DNA of 64,000 nucleotides from Montifringilla adamsi. Taxonomy: Eukaryota; Chordata; Aves; Passeriformes; Passeridae. Below, one piece after another: positions 18,011 through 30,997 of this stretch (positions are counted from its first letter, which is position 1; every line of letters begins with the position of its first letter). Made by a program: the position numbers and the translations under genes. The notes under the pieces were generated by a model. That model was given only the letters and a program-made list of their open reading frames with translations. It was not told the origin of the DNA and did no database searches. The stretch spans positions 10,650,099 to 10,714,098 of the forward strand of contig JAGGNK010006448.1 in the NCBI GenBank assembly GCA_017590115.1, read 5' to 3'.

Positions 18011-21000
18011 CTTTCCCTTTTATTTATCTTTGCACAGTACAGAGCAAAGGCTGTCAGTCTGTTGTAATGCTCAATAAGCAAAAGTCTTGTTCTGGCTTAA
18101 TCATGGTAAGTAAGAGCTAAATCAGTTTTTATCAATTTTAGTTACCTGGAACTTGAATATCTTTTCTCTATCACCCTCCTCCTTAATCATTATATGAAAG
18201 TATACTCTGCTGTTTTTTATATGCTAGCCTTTCACAAAGACTCTGGGAGAAAAAAATAAGTTATGTTATTTCCTCCATGGAGAGGCACTGCAAAAGATTC
18301 CTGCAGCCCTCAGGTGCCATTATCCCAAATTCAGAATTTCTGATAGAAATTCATTAATTTTGGTTTGATGAGCGTAGAATGGACACTTGAATACAAGCGT
18401 TAAATGTTTGTAATTTGCATCTTGTGCTGATATAAAAACTGATAGAATTCATGGTCAAGACAGCCTAAAACTCAAACTCAGAATATAAAACCTTATTTTC
18501 AGTTATTATATGATTTTAAAGTATTTAAAATTTTAGTAAGTACTTAAAAGTATTCAAAGTTCAAGTGAAACCACCTTTGCCAAACATTAGAATGAAAATA
18601 GGGAAAATTATCTTAACCTAATGTCTTTCGTCTTTTCTACTTACTTCTTAAAACAACTTGAGCTCCTCCAGAGTTTGCAGAATTAATAATCTCTTCTTCG
18701 TACATACTATAGTAGCTATTATACACCAATACCTATTCCCTTAGATGAAGTGTCAGGATTTGGTGGATGGCTCTAATGGTGAAGCCACATTGTGATGATA
18801 TATAAAAAAATGAGATCCCTAACTCAGAATAATTTTTCCTACTTTCACTTATTTTGACAAAAACAAGGGAAAATTAGTAGAGCACTCTGATATGTGATAC
18901 AACTGCAAATCTGGTTAATCATAGGTTGAGAACAAGATTTGCAGATGTAAATCTAGTATTTTTAACGAAAAAACCTTTCTTGTGCTTCAGGCCAATTAGT
19001 TTCCATAATGCATATGTAGCAACATGAAGGAATTCACAGTGCCATTAAAAACACAGGCTTAAGACCTGTTAACAATTATGTCAGTTCAGGTTAAAGATAT
19101 GTAATTGTAAAAATGAAAAGTGAATTCAGCTTGACAATGCCTAATTAAAAATATTATAATTTTTTAATTCTCTGGTAAGCAGTAACCTCCATGATCCCAT
19201 ATTTTCCTCTTGTTTTCGAAAAATAGTATAATCAGTGCCTACAATTTAAATACAATACCAAGATCTGATGGTTTAGAGTACACAGGAGCACCCCTGAAAT
19301 AAAGGGGACATCACCATTCAGTAAGGTAAATAATGTGGAGAAGAGGGGAACAGTAGTTGTTATTTCCCACTGCTTTTCTTACCTCAGAAGTATAAAGGAT
19401 AGGCAACCTGGGTGTGTAATTCTTCAGATGGAAATGAATTCAGCCTGAGAGAAGCTTTCTGAAGTTGTGGGACTGCCAGCAGAATGCAAAAAGGCACCAG
19501 TCCTTGCCTGCTGCTTAAACTCTACTTATCCTGCCAAATGTCTATGCTCCCCCTGGGGCAATACAGATTCTTACAAGCAGCTCACAGCATCCATTGCCCT
19601 GTATGTTTGCTTTAGGATGTGTCACTGAAGAAAGAGATTCCCTCCTGGAGGACTGTGGGGACTGTGCTCCTATTACTGGATCAAAAGAGCTGGTACTCAT
19701 CTGGCCTGATCTTGCCAGTGACAGCATTGACAGCTTGTTAATTGGGGGTGCATCCTAGAAGGGTGCTAATGGTTTCACTCAGAGGGACTCCTGAAGACTG
19801 CAGCTCCTAAAGAGGGACTGTGGATTTCTGAAAATGCAAATGTTTAGTTGAATGATAGCAGCAGATCTCTTGGGACTGTGAGCTTTGACATGTCTTGTGG
19901 AAATCACATATGGAGATTAACTATGCCATCCTCTTTAAGGTACAAAAGATATTAGTGCTCATCACCCATCATCATGTCATACATCAGCTACAAATACAAG
20001 ATCAAATTCAGCCACTCTAGAATTCTGCCTTTGGCATGCAAACACAATTCTCTTGAACTCTATGATTTCTCCATATGCAGGAAAAAGCTTCTCAAAATTT
20101 GAAGTGATAAAAAATTTGAGTCACATACTCAGCATTTTCAGCAGGCCCCATGTTGACTGCAGCACTTAGATACTACAGCTTCTTTTGAAAATAGCCAGAC
20201 TGATCAGTACTGTCAAAAAGTTTAAAAGATTTTATAATGAAACCATTGGACTCAAATGATGACTCTTTAGTTCCATTTTCATTCCTCATCTCCAACTCCT
20301 TCATATTATTTCACATCAAAGGGAAATGTCTGTCTAGTACACATGGGCACAGTTTGGAAGTTGCAGAGAACAGCAAATTTCTCTCTGTTTAGATTCAAGG
20401 GAAGTGCTGGGGAAGCTGTTTTGCCACTGCCCTTAAAATGCTATGAATTAACCAAGGGATGTTGCATAAGATATGTCTAGAAACAGGAAATATGTTCATT
20501 ATTTATTGCTCAAATACTCTGTGTTTCTGGGACTGTTGTTTCATACTTTTCCAAGTCCATAGCTATGCCTTCCCAAAGGACACCTTGCTTCCAGGAGAGC
20601 AGTAAACAGTGCTGCTATTTCTGTCCTCGGTTGCCATGCATATTAACACCTCAAAGAGTTTTCTCTTCAGTGGAGGATTTGATGTCTCAATTAATTGCAT
20701 TTATGTAAGGCTGAATCCCTGTTTACCTGTTGGGATATCCCTCAGGCACTTCACTGTGCTGATCCCCCTGTTTCACAGGCAAGAGACCAGCTGGAGAATA
20801 TTGTGCCTCTTACCTGATCGAGTTTCCCTTCTAGTTTGGGGGATTTGGGGCAGCAGGTCTCTCTGGCATGCAACTGTGAATGAAGCACGCACCCAGACTA
20901 CAGAACTTGGCTGTGCTTTTATAGTTCAGTTACCTGAAAGTGCTACCTCTGTGCAATTGTACTTTTTTTTTTTTCTTTTTTTTTTTAAGGATTACAAATC

Positions 21001-24000
21001 CAAATGAACATGTGAGTCTCATTTTACCCAAAGCAGGTGGGACTAAATATCATTTTAATTGGCTTGAAGTTGCTATTTTGGCTGTGCTTTATTGAGGCAA
21101 TGCTGTATTATACTAGCAAGGGTGAAAATTATGTTATTTCTAAAAATATATCTTCAGTTAAATCACCATTTGACTTGGTCAATATTGATAAACTTGAGAT
21201 AATCTGAATTCTATTTTTGGCTAGCACCCCTATTTTTAAGGGAAAAAATAATTGTGCAATAATTAGAATGTCGTCCAGAGGAGTACTGATGGTTTTGTTT
21301 CAACTTTAGTTGAAATAAAATTTATCTCTCTGTCCATGTTTTTCCATTTTGTTTCTGCTTGTATTCAGCTGCGCTTAAAACCATGTATCTGAGGAAAGTA
21401 TTGTTTGCACCGTGACTCCATTTTATACACTTAAAGTATTTTATCTTGGAATCTGCATCCATTTTAGAAAACAGCATAAATAAGAAACAGTTTTCATATG
21501 CTGAAAATAAACTAGAAACTATGTAATATCTTGAATGATGTGTTTTTTCTGATAAATTGATTTACTAACTATTTCAGATTCTCTAAATATCATATTAGCA
21601 ACAAAAGTCAAATTATTCAAATCTCCATTACTCAGGCAAATGTAATGGAGAGATAAATGTAACTCAGAGCAAATTTGTTCTTCAAGTAACTATCAAAACA
21701 ATTGATTATATCTGAAAATACTTTGCTGAGTTTATTATACACTATCAATAAAAAGTGATCCCTTACCACAATGATATCAAAGCAAAACTGACATTGATTT
21801 GCTTTGTATTATAGTTTTGAGCCATTGCTTGATGAGGGCTAATCTGTGTATGATAATGTCTTAGGTAGCATATTATCCATTAAGAATCACAAATTTCTTT
21901 TTGGAATACAGAAATAAAGTAGTGCTGACAATTAGCTTTAATTTCTCCTTACAAATAAACCCTAATGCTGCAAATGAACAATACACACACAAATAAACAC
22001 ATGCACGCAAAAAGTGATTTTTTATTATAATCATTCTGTCAGATTCCATTAATGAAAAGTCTTGGGGTTTCTTAGTAACAGTTCCTTTTGCTTTTTAACT
22101 TCTTGAATTTCAGAGAAAGTTTCAATTTTTCTTGAAGATGAAAAATTAACAAAAAACTCATCTCATTAAAACAATTCAAATGTGTAGACACTCTCAGTCT
22201 AAATAATTTAATTTTCTTTACTTTTTGACTGTTTTTTCAGGTCTTTTTTGTGCAATGCAAATATTATCCTAAGGTGCCAAAAGCTCTAAACATTATTAGC
22301 AATGTGCAAAACCTACTCAATAATCTTGTATTAATATTACATTTTATATATGTATAATACATATTATATATATTATGCATATATATTATGATAGGTGATA
22401 TTAATAAAATAATAATGTCCTTAATGTAAACAATATTTACATTAATGTAAAATATTCTTGTTCCTTAATGTCAACAAAATGTCCTCTTTTTTTCTAATGA
22501 AGTGACACAGATATACAAGGGCATTGATTAGACTCAGTCACTTTACTTGTTTTGGAAAGACTTTTTAAAGATAAGCTAATAGAAGAAGGTGAAGAATGTT
22601 TGGCTGAGCTATAAATGTCTCATAATTTAAGTTATGAGACTATGATAAAGATCCCTAGGTAGTAGCCCATATCAGTGCCAGATTTAGTGGAGGAAAAACT
22701 TGAAATCATTGGAGAGATTAAAATTTCAGTAAAACAAAAGATTCAGGAATTATTCCTTTCTGATAAGGGTCCTAAGGAATCCCTTCTTGTAATATGTTAA
22801 CTGTCCATTTTTTCTTGATAAGAATGTCTTATCAGAAGCAGGAATTACTAGAAGAAACAGATTTTTTTTTTATCCCCCTCCATTATCTCCGCCTTATCAA
22901 CAGAAGACCTTACCATTTCCAAAGTCAAGAGAGGTAGTTTGATGCAGAGTGCTGTGACAGTGGTATTTTGGTATGGCCAAAATTCATTGAGCATTTTTGC
23001 AAGAGTGGAATCTAAAATTGTTCTGATGCATTTCGGAAATTTCAATGTGTTTAGAAAGTAATGTGAAAAACTACGCTCTTATATTTCTTATTTCTCTGTG
23101 TTACTCAGTGTCACCTGCCCTGTAATAGAACATTCAAGATCCTTTAATGTAATTTATATTGCAAGTTAACCTATGGGAGTTTAAACTCCCCTAACATGTA
23201 TTTTTCATTTAGCCACCAGAACTTTCCATGTCAGTAGGAACTCACCTTCATAATATCAGACTTCAATTTGCAGCAGCAAAGAGCCTTTTTACCTGTCTTG
23301 CCTTGTTAACTCTTAAAATATATTTAACTGTGAAGGAGAAACTAGCAGCTTGAAAAATAAAGAACACAAATTTTGGTTTTGCTGAATATTTGTTGCTGAC
23401 CTCAGAAGAGAGTCCAATTTTTCAACTAAATGATGCATCTCACTGTAATGTCAGAAAATGAGATGAAGGTCAGTCTTCCCTCTCAGTGTATAGGTTACAT
23501 CTTGCACTTAATTCAACTGTAGAATAAGATGAAAACCATCACTAAAACAAATGATGGACCATGGAGAAAGGACAGTGAGAAAAAGGCAAGAAATTATTTT
23601 GAGCATGAGATAATAAAACATAGAGCACTCACAAGATTCTAGCTTGGATTTCACAAATGAAATTATACAAAAGGTCTTCCAGTAGATTTAGCTCCTTTAA
23701 TAAATAGAATCACATCCACTGGCCTTTAGTTATACTTCAGCTTCCTTATTTCTGTATATTGGTGAAAAGAAGGAAATTTACAGGATATAGACTCTCTCTA
23801 CTCCAGGAACAGGAGTGACAGTTCTGGCCACACACAGCTACAGTTTGTGATTTGTGTTTCATTTGTACACTCAAAAGAAGTGGTTTATGCATTTCTTATG
23901 ACAAACTAAAAATTAATCCATGAATATTTTGTCAGCTGAAATTTTGCTAACATTTGCAGTGCTGACAACATACTTTAAATCAGGTTCTCCTCTTTGAACT

Positions 24001-27000
24001 GCATTTACTATTTGGTTAGTTTTTCATAAAAAGTTAGAAAATGAGATATTTTTGTTTCCTTTCTAATTTTTCCTGGGAGACTTTCTGTCAGGAAAATATT
24101 TCCATATAAGTAATAAAAGATGGCTGCTCCAAGTTACACTGATGGCTAAAAAGACATTTCAGTAATATGGAAATCATCTATTCTAGATATTAATGACTGA
24201 TATTCTCATTTTAGTATGTTGACTGCACCCAGATAAATCACTTTCAAATTATTAGACAGTTTTGAGGCATCTCATAATATTTAGTTTGCTTTTGTTTTCC
24301 ATATACTACTAATATATTCTTAGAGTATCTTTCAATCTTTCATTGATACAAGTGTATGTTTGGTCGGTTTTTTTTTCAAATGCAACTGCTAGAAAAATAC
24401 ATACAGAGCCTAGTTGTCCAACTGATGTGTGTTTTGAAGAGTGTAAATATAAATTCATATTTTTAAAATTAAAAAGGAGCAAAATTGTGGTAATATGCAA
24501 GTCATTTTAAGAAGCCTCTGAAATTTCCATTCTGATCAAACTTTTCTATAAAAGCATAATAAACAATTATAAATTACTCAGGTCAAAATACAGAAGGACA
24601 GTGTGGCAGAACTTTAACTGATGCAAATAATCTGCTAATGGAAGTACGTCAGTGAGAAATACATGAAGATCTAATTCCACTTATACTGAATGTATCAATA
24701 AAGAAATAATTCTGAAATTACTTCATTTTGTCAAGCTACTTGTTACTAAGAGATGAGGTTATTTTTCTTTGTGTAAAAGCACCTCCAAGCTCCTCATCAA
24801 GTCAGTCAGTTTCAAGATGTGGGAGAATTCTCTCTGCTCACAAAAATAAATTAGTTGTTTAGAATATCTATTTACATAGGCCATGAAGTCTAAAGCAGAA
24901 TTACTGAATAAAGTCCAATGCATAGGGTAAGTCCAATGCATATAATGCATGCATACTGTTAAATGTTTCAAGTTTTATAATGTTTCAAGTTGGATTCACA
25001 TTTGTTTGAAATCTGGTGATGGTAAACCCAAGCACAAGTCTAGACAGAGCTGACGTGGAGATGCTTTTCTTCCAATCTGCCTTGTCCAAACAGAACAGGC
25101 TACAGGTCCCAACCAATGGACACCTACTCTTTACAGGGAGAGAAATCATCAAATCCATGTAACTTGCACTCTTTGGAAAATGAACATCTCAGACTGAAGC
25201 AAGAGATTACAAATACTTTTTTCCAAAGTATTTGACACTGAATTTTCATTTTGTTTTCTTGTCTTATTTGGCCCAAATGATCCAAATTGTGTGGTCTTGT
25301 GGCTTTATAGTGCTCTGTATGTGACAAGAATGCAGTCCTTTCCTATTCAGCTATTCAATTTCATTGGTGGTGTTTGTGAGGTTTTTTCCAGTTTTGTTTA
25401 CCTCTTCTAAATAAATATGCAAAGCATGTTGTGCACAGGATTCGTGTAGTATAACTTAATCAGCATTGTAGGAAATGTGTTTCTACTTGCCACAATTCAT
25501 GGCTTATTTTTCTAAAGACATTCTATTTTATTGTCACTTTCACCTCTGTGGACTTCTGAAACAAATGTTTAAACTGAATAACATTGCATTTGTTATGCAT
25601 GAAAATAATAAGCATTTCTGAGGAAGAGTAATACATCTTTCAGCTTTTAAGTTGGTCACAAAACCTCTGTGCTATCAGAAGTCTTTCTTGTTCAAATTTT
25701 TGAATGCGTCTCCATAAATCTACACCACAGTTTGAGAGATCTGGGAATACCATACAAAATAAATAGTTCCATCAAAAATGAGTCTTCATTTATCTCATGT
25801 GCTATTTTGGTATTCCAGTTCAGTTTATTTGCTGACATCTTTTTCTTGGAAAACGAGTCTCAATATATCCTACACATATGTGCTGAGCTGTTATAAAAGA
25901 GACAAAAGACAGTCACATCTCTGACTTACTGTGTTTCAGGAGAGGATGTTTTGAGGGTAAGAGGGTAGATTTTTCTGAAAAATTTCCCTCCAGTTCAGAG
26001 TATTTCTCAGGGTAGACTGCAAGACCTTCAGGCACAAAAGTATTATTCCAAGAATTGAAAATCCCTAATACAAATATGAAAAAACTAATTGGATTTTCCT
26101 GTAGACCGAACTGCTTTTCAATCTTTGTAAAAATATAAAGTGTAAAAAAAAAAAGTAAAAATGGTACTGAATTAGTAGTTACTGGATGTGCAGTCTCTGC
26201 TTTTCATTACTTTATACAAAAATTCTATTGAAATTAATATAATAAATAACTATTATATTGCCACAAAACACCTTGCAGAATAGTTAGGATTCAAGGCAAA
26301 TAGGTTAGTTATGAAATATCAATATTTTCAATGGAAAGTGGGTAGCTATTGAAACTCCTTCAAGTCTGAATTCCATAGCTATTCAAAGCTTTGGTTATCT
26401 GTCAGATTCCTCTATTTTAAACAGATACAGATAAGATATAAAAATTATTTTGTTTGATTTCTTTTGGATGACTGAATATTTCTCTGAAGCATTTAAACAA
26501 GCTCACCAAATTGAAACAATTATAGGTGACCTCATTCAAGAATAAATAGAAGAATTTATGTAATGCTTATGAAAGGTAAGAGGAAAGGTGCACAGTTGAG
26601 CTATTCCACATCATATACATGGATGTATTTAATTTATATTTCTTATTTAGTGAATGAAAGGGTATGAGAGCTGAGTGAACTCCCAGAAGTACATTACACA
26701 ACATTTCAAGTAACAAAATTTTAAAATGTTAAACCATTCTTATATTTAAAAACTGTATTTCAGTGGAGGCAGCAAGGTGATGCTTGAAGAATAGCAGCTG
26801 TAGTTTGTTTATTTGGGGGAAATGGAACAACTGCCTTCATACGTATTAGAGAAGTGCCAAGAATATGAATGGGCACCATCCCAACCAAAACATCTTTCTA
26901 CAAAACTATTGTTTGAAAGAAAGAATGAATTGACACTGCAAGTACTATGTGTCATCTTTTAGTGAGTTAAAGAAATGGAGATGGATGAAAGAAAAGGCCA

Positions 27001-27010
27001 TCACAGTTCA
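18011..27010. other. GPC6 intron without recognised elements
   Basis: Nine kilobases of AT-rich unique sequence. It holds T-rich runs near 20.96-20.99 kb, an AT-rich palindromic tract at 22.3-22.45 kb and a doubled ATGTTTCAAGTT motif at 24.96-24.99 kb. Open frames are short (132 codons at most, running into the poly-T) and unrecognisable. Confidence 0.55.
22421..22445. repeat. 10-bp perfect hairpin in AT-rich tract
   Basis: TTAATGTAAA at 22421-22430 and TTTACATTAA at 22436-22445 are exact reverse complements around CAATA. Another TTAATGTAAA follows at 22442-22451, overlapping the right arm. The surrounding 22320-22400 is TATATA-rich. Confidence 0.85.
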
Positions 27011-27200
27011 CAGTATTAACAGGAATCACATTTTTTTCTTTAATTGACTACTGGTCAGTAAAACAACAGGTTTTATCCTGTTTTTCTAATGTGCAAACTA
27101 GAAAATTTTCACATCAGTATTAACAGGAATCACATTTTTTTCTTTAATTGACTACAGGTTTTATCCTGTTTTTCTAATGTGTAAACTAGAAAATTTTCAC
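27011..27200 (+). repeat. Tandem duplication of about 100 bp, one copy shortened
   Basis: Copy 1 (27011-27112) and copy 2 (27115-27200) both run from CAGTATTAACAGGAATCACA to CTAGAAAATTTTCAC. Copy 2 lacks 16 bases present in copy 1 (TGGTCAGTAAAACAAC) and has one substitution (GTGTAAAC for GTGCAAAC). The near identity means the duplication is young. Confidence 0.96.
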
Positions 27201-27837
27201 AGCATTCATGGAGTCACCTGGATGATCAGACCAAGTGCTTAGATTAAAGCAACATATTTTCTAACTATTGCAGCAAATTGTGGGGTGAATTGCTGTCATT
27301 TGGGAATGTCACGATGACCCGCACATCCCTTCCACTATTTGAACATGAAGTAGGAGATTGTTTGCCTAGTGAGAATGGCACCTTGTTTTATCAACACATG
27401 TCTATTCCCAAAAAAGCTTGCTGAAAAAGACAAGTTTGCATGGGTTGAAAATTTAAAAAAATCTTTATTGCTAAGAGGACAGTAAACATAGATATCAATA
27501 GGATGCTTTACCACATGTTTTTACTGCAATTAAGGTGCAACTTGAGTTTTATTTAGTTTAGGTACTGAAATCTGGTTTATGTAATAACTACAATAAAAAA
27601 TGGTAGCACAGATTTGAGCCTAAGCTTGCTATCTGTATTTCCCTGAGCTCCCAAGTGGGCTCTGTAACCTGAGTTCACTGATGGCCCAGCCACATCTATT
27701 ATCTATAAAGCTGGAATGGATATTTCCAAGTAGGATACCATCTTCTTGCTACAGAGACTGAGTTTTTTAAGGAAAGAAACACACAGCAAGTAGAGATGTT
27801 GAATAACAATCTTAATCCATTGATTTCTAATATGTAC
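27201..27837. other. GPC6 intron, unique
   Basis: No repeat or gene was recognised between the tandem duplication and the LTR. AT-rich sequence with AATAAAA-type words only. Confidence 0.55.
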
Positions 27838-28361
27838 ACTTCCTATCACGGCAGGTTCCAGCCGGGCTAAGCCTGGTGGGGCGCCGTGGCCAGGATAACT
27901 CAGTGGAGGCTCAGTACAGAGTCCGAACTCCCAAGCCGTTCCCAGCTGCAGGCAGCCTAAGCAAGCTTAAGCAATTTCAGCTCTCAGTGATTATCAGCTC
28001 CCTGTGATTTCAGCTCTTTAGCTTGCTTATGCCACAGCAGCAGACGCAGGGGGAGAGAGGAGAAGCGCTGTATGAGGTTCTGCAGGATTCTTTATTAGGG
28101 TCTTCCACAAAGGTTCTCAGTGACAGCTCTTCTGCCAAACCAGGCATAATTAGGGGTTCTTATACCCTACAGGGGTTTTGGAAATTGTCCAGTAGTAAGG
28201 GTCAGGGGAAAGTGACCTATAGGCTTACAGAGAGATAAGCAGGGTCCCAAAGGTGGCAGAGAGGGGCTTCTAAGGCCCGAGTCATCGTGACTTGGCATTT
28301 CCTAGCTCAGGCTTCTGACCTCCAAGGAGGCCCTGCAGGCCCTGGGCCTGCTACAACTTCC
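27838..28361 (-). mobile_element. Solo LTR of an endogenous retrovirus with target duplication
   Basis: ACTTCC at 27838-27843 recurs at 28356-28361 and brackets a 512-bp unit (27844-28355). On the minus strand the unit begins TGTAGCAGGCCCAGGG and ends CCTGCCGTGATA. A TATAAG box (28164-28159) lies about 63 bases ahead of an AATAAA signal (28096-28091). After these comes a GC-rich stretch containing GGCGCCCC, typical of an LTR's U3-R-U5 order. No gag, pol or env lies next to it, so it is a solo LTR left by recombination. A 6-bp duplication suits betaretrovirus-like (ERVK) elements. The family name is not known to me. Confidence 0.88.
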
Positions 28362-29140
28362 TGCAAGTATAAACCTGGAAAGAGATTAAGTATCACAGTT
28401 TGCAGCTTATGTTCTCATAAACTGCTACTAAGGAATCACAAAATTCCCAGAATTATTCAGACTCTCTGTACATCGATGACTTTCAATCTGAAAAGGCTTA
28501 TTCAATTAATGCTTTTAAGGCCATAATTTTCCATGTGCACTCAGAGAAATTATCATGACTATCTGAACTTTCTAATCACTGTGAGTAATTTTGTCTTTAG
28601 GAAGCTCTCACCTGAGACAGCTGAATTACTTTTCTTCTCTGCAGAAACTAGATATTTGTAGCAGTGATCCAAAAGAGCATAGTAAGCAAACAATACAGAT
28701 CTCAGGGGGTCTGGGCAGCTGCTGACCAATGAAGATTGCACCCAAGCACTGGAGTAGATGTGCATTTTTATATGCTTTTTATGCAAAATTTTAAATGTTG
28801 CCTGAAGTGTGGCTTCATTATTAGGTGACCTAATGATGCTGTTTTAGAAAACAGTGATGACAGACAGTCTTCCCTGCACTTTCCTGTGTTCCGGTCCCAG
28901 CACTGAAGGCCAGAGAGCTGATCTCTATAAAAGAACATATACTTTCTTTTCTACTTTTTCAGTAAGTGTGCTTAGCTGAATTTGTTCTCTGGTTTGTCTC
29001 ACCCTGTGACCCAGTGGGTTCTGGCACCATGGCAAGGGAGGGGATGTGGGATGAGCTAGGAGACATCAAAAATAATAAAACAACAACCTAAAATGCTCTG
29101 TGTTCTCAATGTTTTGTATTAGTCATCCTAATTTCTCAGA
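28362..29140. other. GPC6 intron between LTR and CR1
   Basis: Unique sequence with no recognised element. Short open frames only. Confidence 0.55.
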
Positions 29141-29585
29141 AATCACAGAATTCACAGAGTCACTGGGTTGGAAGAGACCTTCAAGATCATCGAGTCCAAC
29201 CCAAGCCCCAACATCTCAACTAAACCATGGCGCCAAGTGCCACATCCAGTCTTTTTTTAAACACATCCAGGGATGGTGACTCCACCACCTCCCCTGGCAG
29301 GCCATTCCAGAACTTTGTCACTCTTTCTGTGAAAAACTTTTTCCAAATATCCAACCTATATTTTCCTTGGCACAGCTTGAGACTGTGTCCTCTGGTTCTG
29401 TCAGTTGCTGCCTGGTGAAAGAGACCAACCCTCACTTAACTACAGCCACCCTTCAGGAAGCTGCAGAGAGTGATAAGGTCACCTCTGAGTCTCCTTTTCT
29501 CCAGGCTAAACAACCCCAACTCCCAGTCATTCCTCACAGGGCTTGTGTTCCAAGCCCCTCACCAGCCTCGTTGCCCTCCTCCAGA
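29141..29585 (-). mobile_element. CR1 LINE, 5'-truncated 3' end
   Basis: On the + strand it starts AATCACAGAATTCACAGAGTC and then GGTTGGAAGAGACCTTCAAG, the reversed 3' end of CR1. It continues with CACCTCCCCTGGCAGGCCATTCCAG and TCTCCTTTTCTCCAGGCTAAA, stopping near TTGCCCTCCTCCAG. The minus-strand frame at 29220-29435 (YRLDIWKKFF, FWNGLPGEVVESPSLDVFKK) is the usual translation artefact of CR1 3' sequence. This is one of the better preserved copies here. Confidence 0.95.
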
Positions 29586-30972
29586 TGCAAACCAAAACTC
29601 CCTAGATTTTTACTTTAAAACTTTTCATCCTTTTTCCTCACAACAGCCAGACCCTCCTCAGGGATTCACTAGAATGAGGTGTAGTCATAGCCCAGTCACC
29701 TTTTGATACTCAGGAATCAAGACAATACCTGGAAACTAACTGAGCTCCCTCAGAGGAGACAAGGAGAGCCTGAAAGCCTTCATCTGTGATTCCTGCTGGG
29801 TGAAGGAGCAAGGAGCTGCCACTGCTGTTCCTACTGTCTTGTATGGGAGGGGCGACTGGGGCTGGTGCTTTGTTTTCTGCTAAGCATATGGGCTGGCACA
29901 GAGTGGGAAAGTGTGACAGAAAACACTTCTAGTCTTGTGAAGGCAGTATGTGAGCAAGCTACGTTTGGGAATCACTATCTGGTCATGCTTTCACATTTGG
30001 CACCCATCCTGCTTAAGCCAGCCCAGGCAGTCCCCACATGGCAGCCAGCTGTGTTTGTAGCAGTGTGCCGTCACAGTACCCTGATCATGGGATCCTCCAC
30101 AGAAACAAACAGGGACAGGCAGCATGGTGGGAATGAGCTGGTGGGAGGAGAGTGTCAGGGAGAGAAAAAGAGCTCCCTAGGCCAGTGATGTCAATGGAAA
30201 TACGAGCCAGGTTGTGATTTAAGAGATTGGTTTGATGCTACAGAGATATGAAACTATGGGCAGCTGCCGTGAGCAGATCAGTCACATTTCTGTCCCTGTC
30301 ACAGGTTTCTGCCATGCCTTTTCCAGCAGCAGAGGGGCAGCCAGCCTGGGGGGAGCTGACTGGGACCAGGACCAGCAGGAAGCTAGCCAAGCCACAAAAC
30401 CAGGATAGGCTTTCAGCCAGGATAGCCCTCAGCTACCTGATGTAACTCATATACCACTATATCAACTTACACCAGAGAGAAATAATTGAGGACAAGAAGT
30501 GGAATGCTAATTTCATCTTCATCAGTAGATCTTTAGGTGCATTTTGAAGTAACATCCTTAAGGGGAAGTGTCCTGAAGATCCAGTATAAGAGCTAGAACC
30601 TTTCAAAGTCAGAGAAGTCATTCCCAGCCATGTCTTCCTTCTCCTTCCAATCTGCTGACCTGCTTCCTAAGCTTTCTTCAGCCTACTAACCTGGTAGGAA
30701 AAGAACTAGGAGGGGAAATGTTGTTTGAAATTCTCAGCCAGAGCAGCATCCATTCAAGTGGACAACTCAAGTAGAAATGCAAATCCTAACTTTACATGAG
30801 ACGACTGTGGTCACCATTGGTGAAAAGGTGTCTTGTAATTTATTTCTTCTCCATCCATTTGACTCTATATGGCTGCATATTTGCACAGATTCCTTTGCAC
30901 TCGTTTGCATGCTGATAAGGTGTTTTGCTGAACAGGACCAGTGCCCAAGCATAAAATAATCATGCCTGCCAC

Positions 30973-30997
30973 TTTTTTTTTTTTTTTTTTTTTTTTT
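30973..30997 (+). repeat. Poly(T) run of 25
   Basis: Longest homopolymer in the window. Read on the minus strand it is poly(A), but no retrocopied gene was recognised on the 31 kb side. Confidence 0.92.

Noticed and set aside
20609..21007. 132-codon + frame near 20.6 kb
   Set aside because: It ends in a run of phenylalanines from a T tract and has no family resemblance.
30973..30997. Poly(T) as the tail of a minus-strand processed pseudogene
   Set aside because: No gene-like sequence or target-site duplication was seen on the side where a retrocopy should lie.
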